A stretch of DNA of 46,931 nucleotides, taken from NCBI GenBank assembly GCA_903863195.1, contig CAIPAY010000247.1, positions 1 through 46,931 of the forward strand, in the 5' to 3' direction. This DNA comes from an uncultured Holophagaceae bacterium (GTDB lineage: Bacteria > Acidobacteriota > Holophagae > Holophagales > Holophagaceae). Made by a program: the position numbers and the translations under genes. The notes under the pieces are model-generated. The model was not told the DNA's origin, did no database searches, and was given only the letters and a program-made list of their open reading frames with translations. This document shows positions 46,930 to 46,931 of the stretch, one piece after another (within the stretch, counting starts at the first letter, position 1; each line of letters starts with the position of its first letter).

Positions 46930-46931
46930 AC

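Noticed and set aside
1..46931. tRNA, rRNA, CRISPR arrays, integrases or transposase genes
   Set aside because: I looked for T-loop motifs, rRNA signatures, regularly spaced repeats and transposase motifs and saw none I could support.

Overview
This is a high-GC chromosomal window from a Gram-negative bacterium with an outer membrane (lipoproteins, an outer-membrane porin-like protein, periplasmic enzymes). The mix of a CXXCH-rich multiheme cytochrome, very large Ig/NHL/Kelch lipoproteins, Ser/Thr kinases fused to TPR or receiver domains, paired M16 peptidases and methyl-accepting chemotaxis proteins suggests Acidobacteriota, most likely the Holophagae/Geothrix group. That placement is inference; no rRNA gene lies in the window.

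Layout. 1-454: a gene-free stretch packed with inverted repeats. 455-3236: a two-gene M16 peptidase operon (one active-site subunit, one lacking the zinc motif). 3370-10533 (minus): a 2387-residue lipoprotein built from Ig-like, NHL, putative-Ig and Kelch-like repeats. 10967-12211 (minus): a glycoside-hydrolase-like lipoprotein. 12907-20155 (plus): the central system, a polysaccharide locus made of a DUF2334 deacetylase, an NfrB-type inner-membrane glycosyltransferase with a C-terminal MshEN c-di-GMP domain, an NfrA-type TPR/outer-membrane protein, and its own WecB UDP-GlcNAc 2-epimerase. In E. coli, NfrA, NfrB and WecB form a c-di-GMP-dependent ManNAc polysaccharide pathway that phage N4 uses as receptor. 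Here the parts are clustered with a deacetylase and, divergently, a candidate hydrolase, which is the layout expected of a complete synthase-dependent exopolysaccharide system.

20191-22698 (minus) holds two peptidoglycan-type peptidases (M14 and a Tat-exported S66). 22861-26031 is a Ser/Thr kinase with a long TPR tail. 26051-27925 (minus) fuses an acetyl-CoA hydrolase/transferase to a Pat-like GNAT domain, and is divergent from a CobB-like sirtuin (28078-28785) that has lost its catalytic histidine. 28927-30752 encodes an unrecognised secreted protein and an EF-hand protein. 30876-32063 is a PLP sulfur-amino-acid enzyme behind a hairpin that covers its ribosome site. 32180-32299 is a 39-residue membrane peptide with a clear sigma-70 promoter. 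32301-34797 (minus) holds a pentaheme cytochrome, a TauE/SafE permease and a Leu/Ile/Val-type binding protein. 35012-35656 (minus) is a membrane methyltransferase-like protein.

35737-37624 is a tight operon psd-scpB-zinc ribbon protein; 37629-39554 (minus) a receiver-Ser/Thr kinase fusion; 39700-39906 rpsU, followed by an exact 48-bp duplicate of its own 3' end that forms a possible 22-codon minigene before a strong terminator; 40094-42508 mutS2; 42571-45838 two tandem paralogous chemoreceptors; 45851-46447 (minus) a small membrane protein; 46563-46844 an unrecognised small gene.

Most of the window is ordinary densely packed chromosome. The parts most worth a second look are the Nfr-type locus, the CoA-transferase-GNAT/pseudo-sirtuin pair, the rpsU tail duplication, and the string of hairpins at the left edge.
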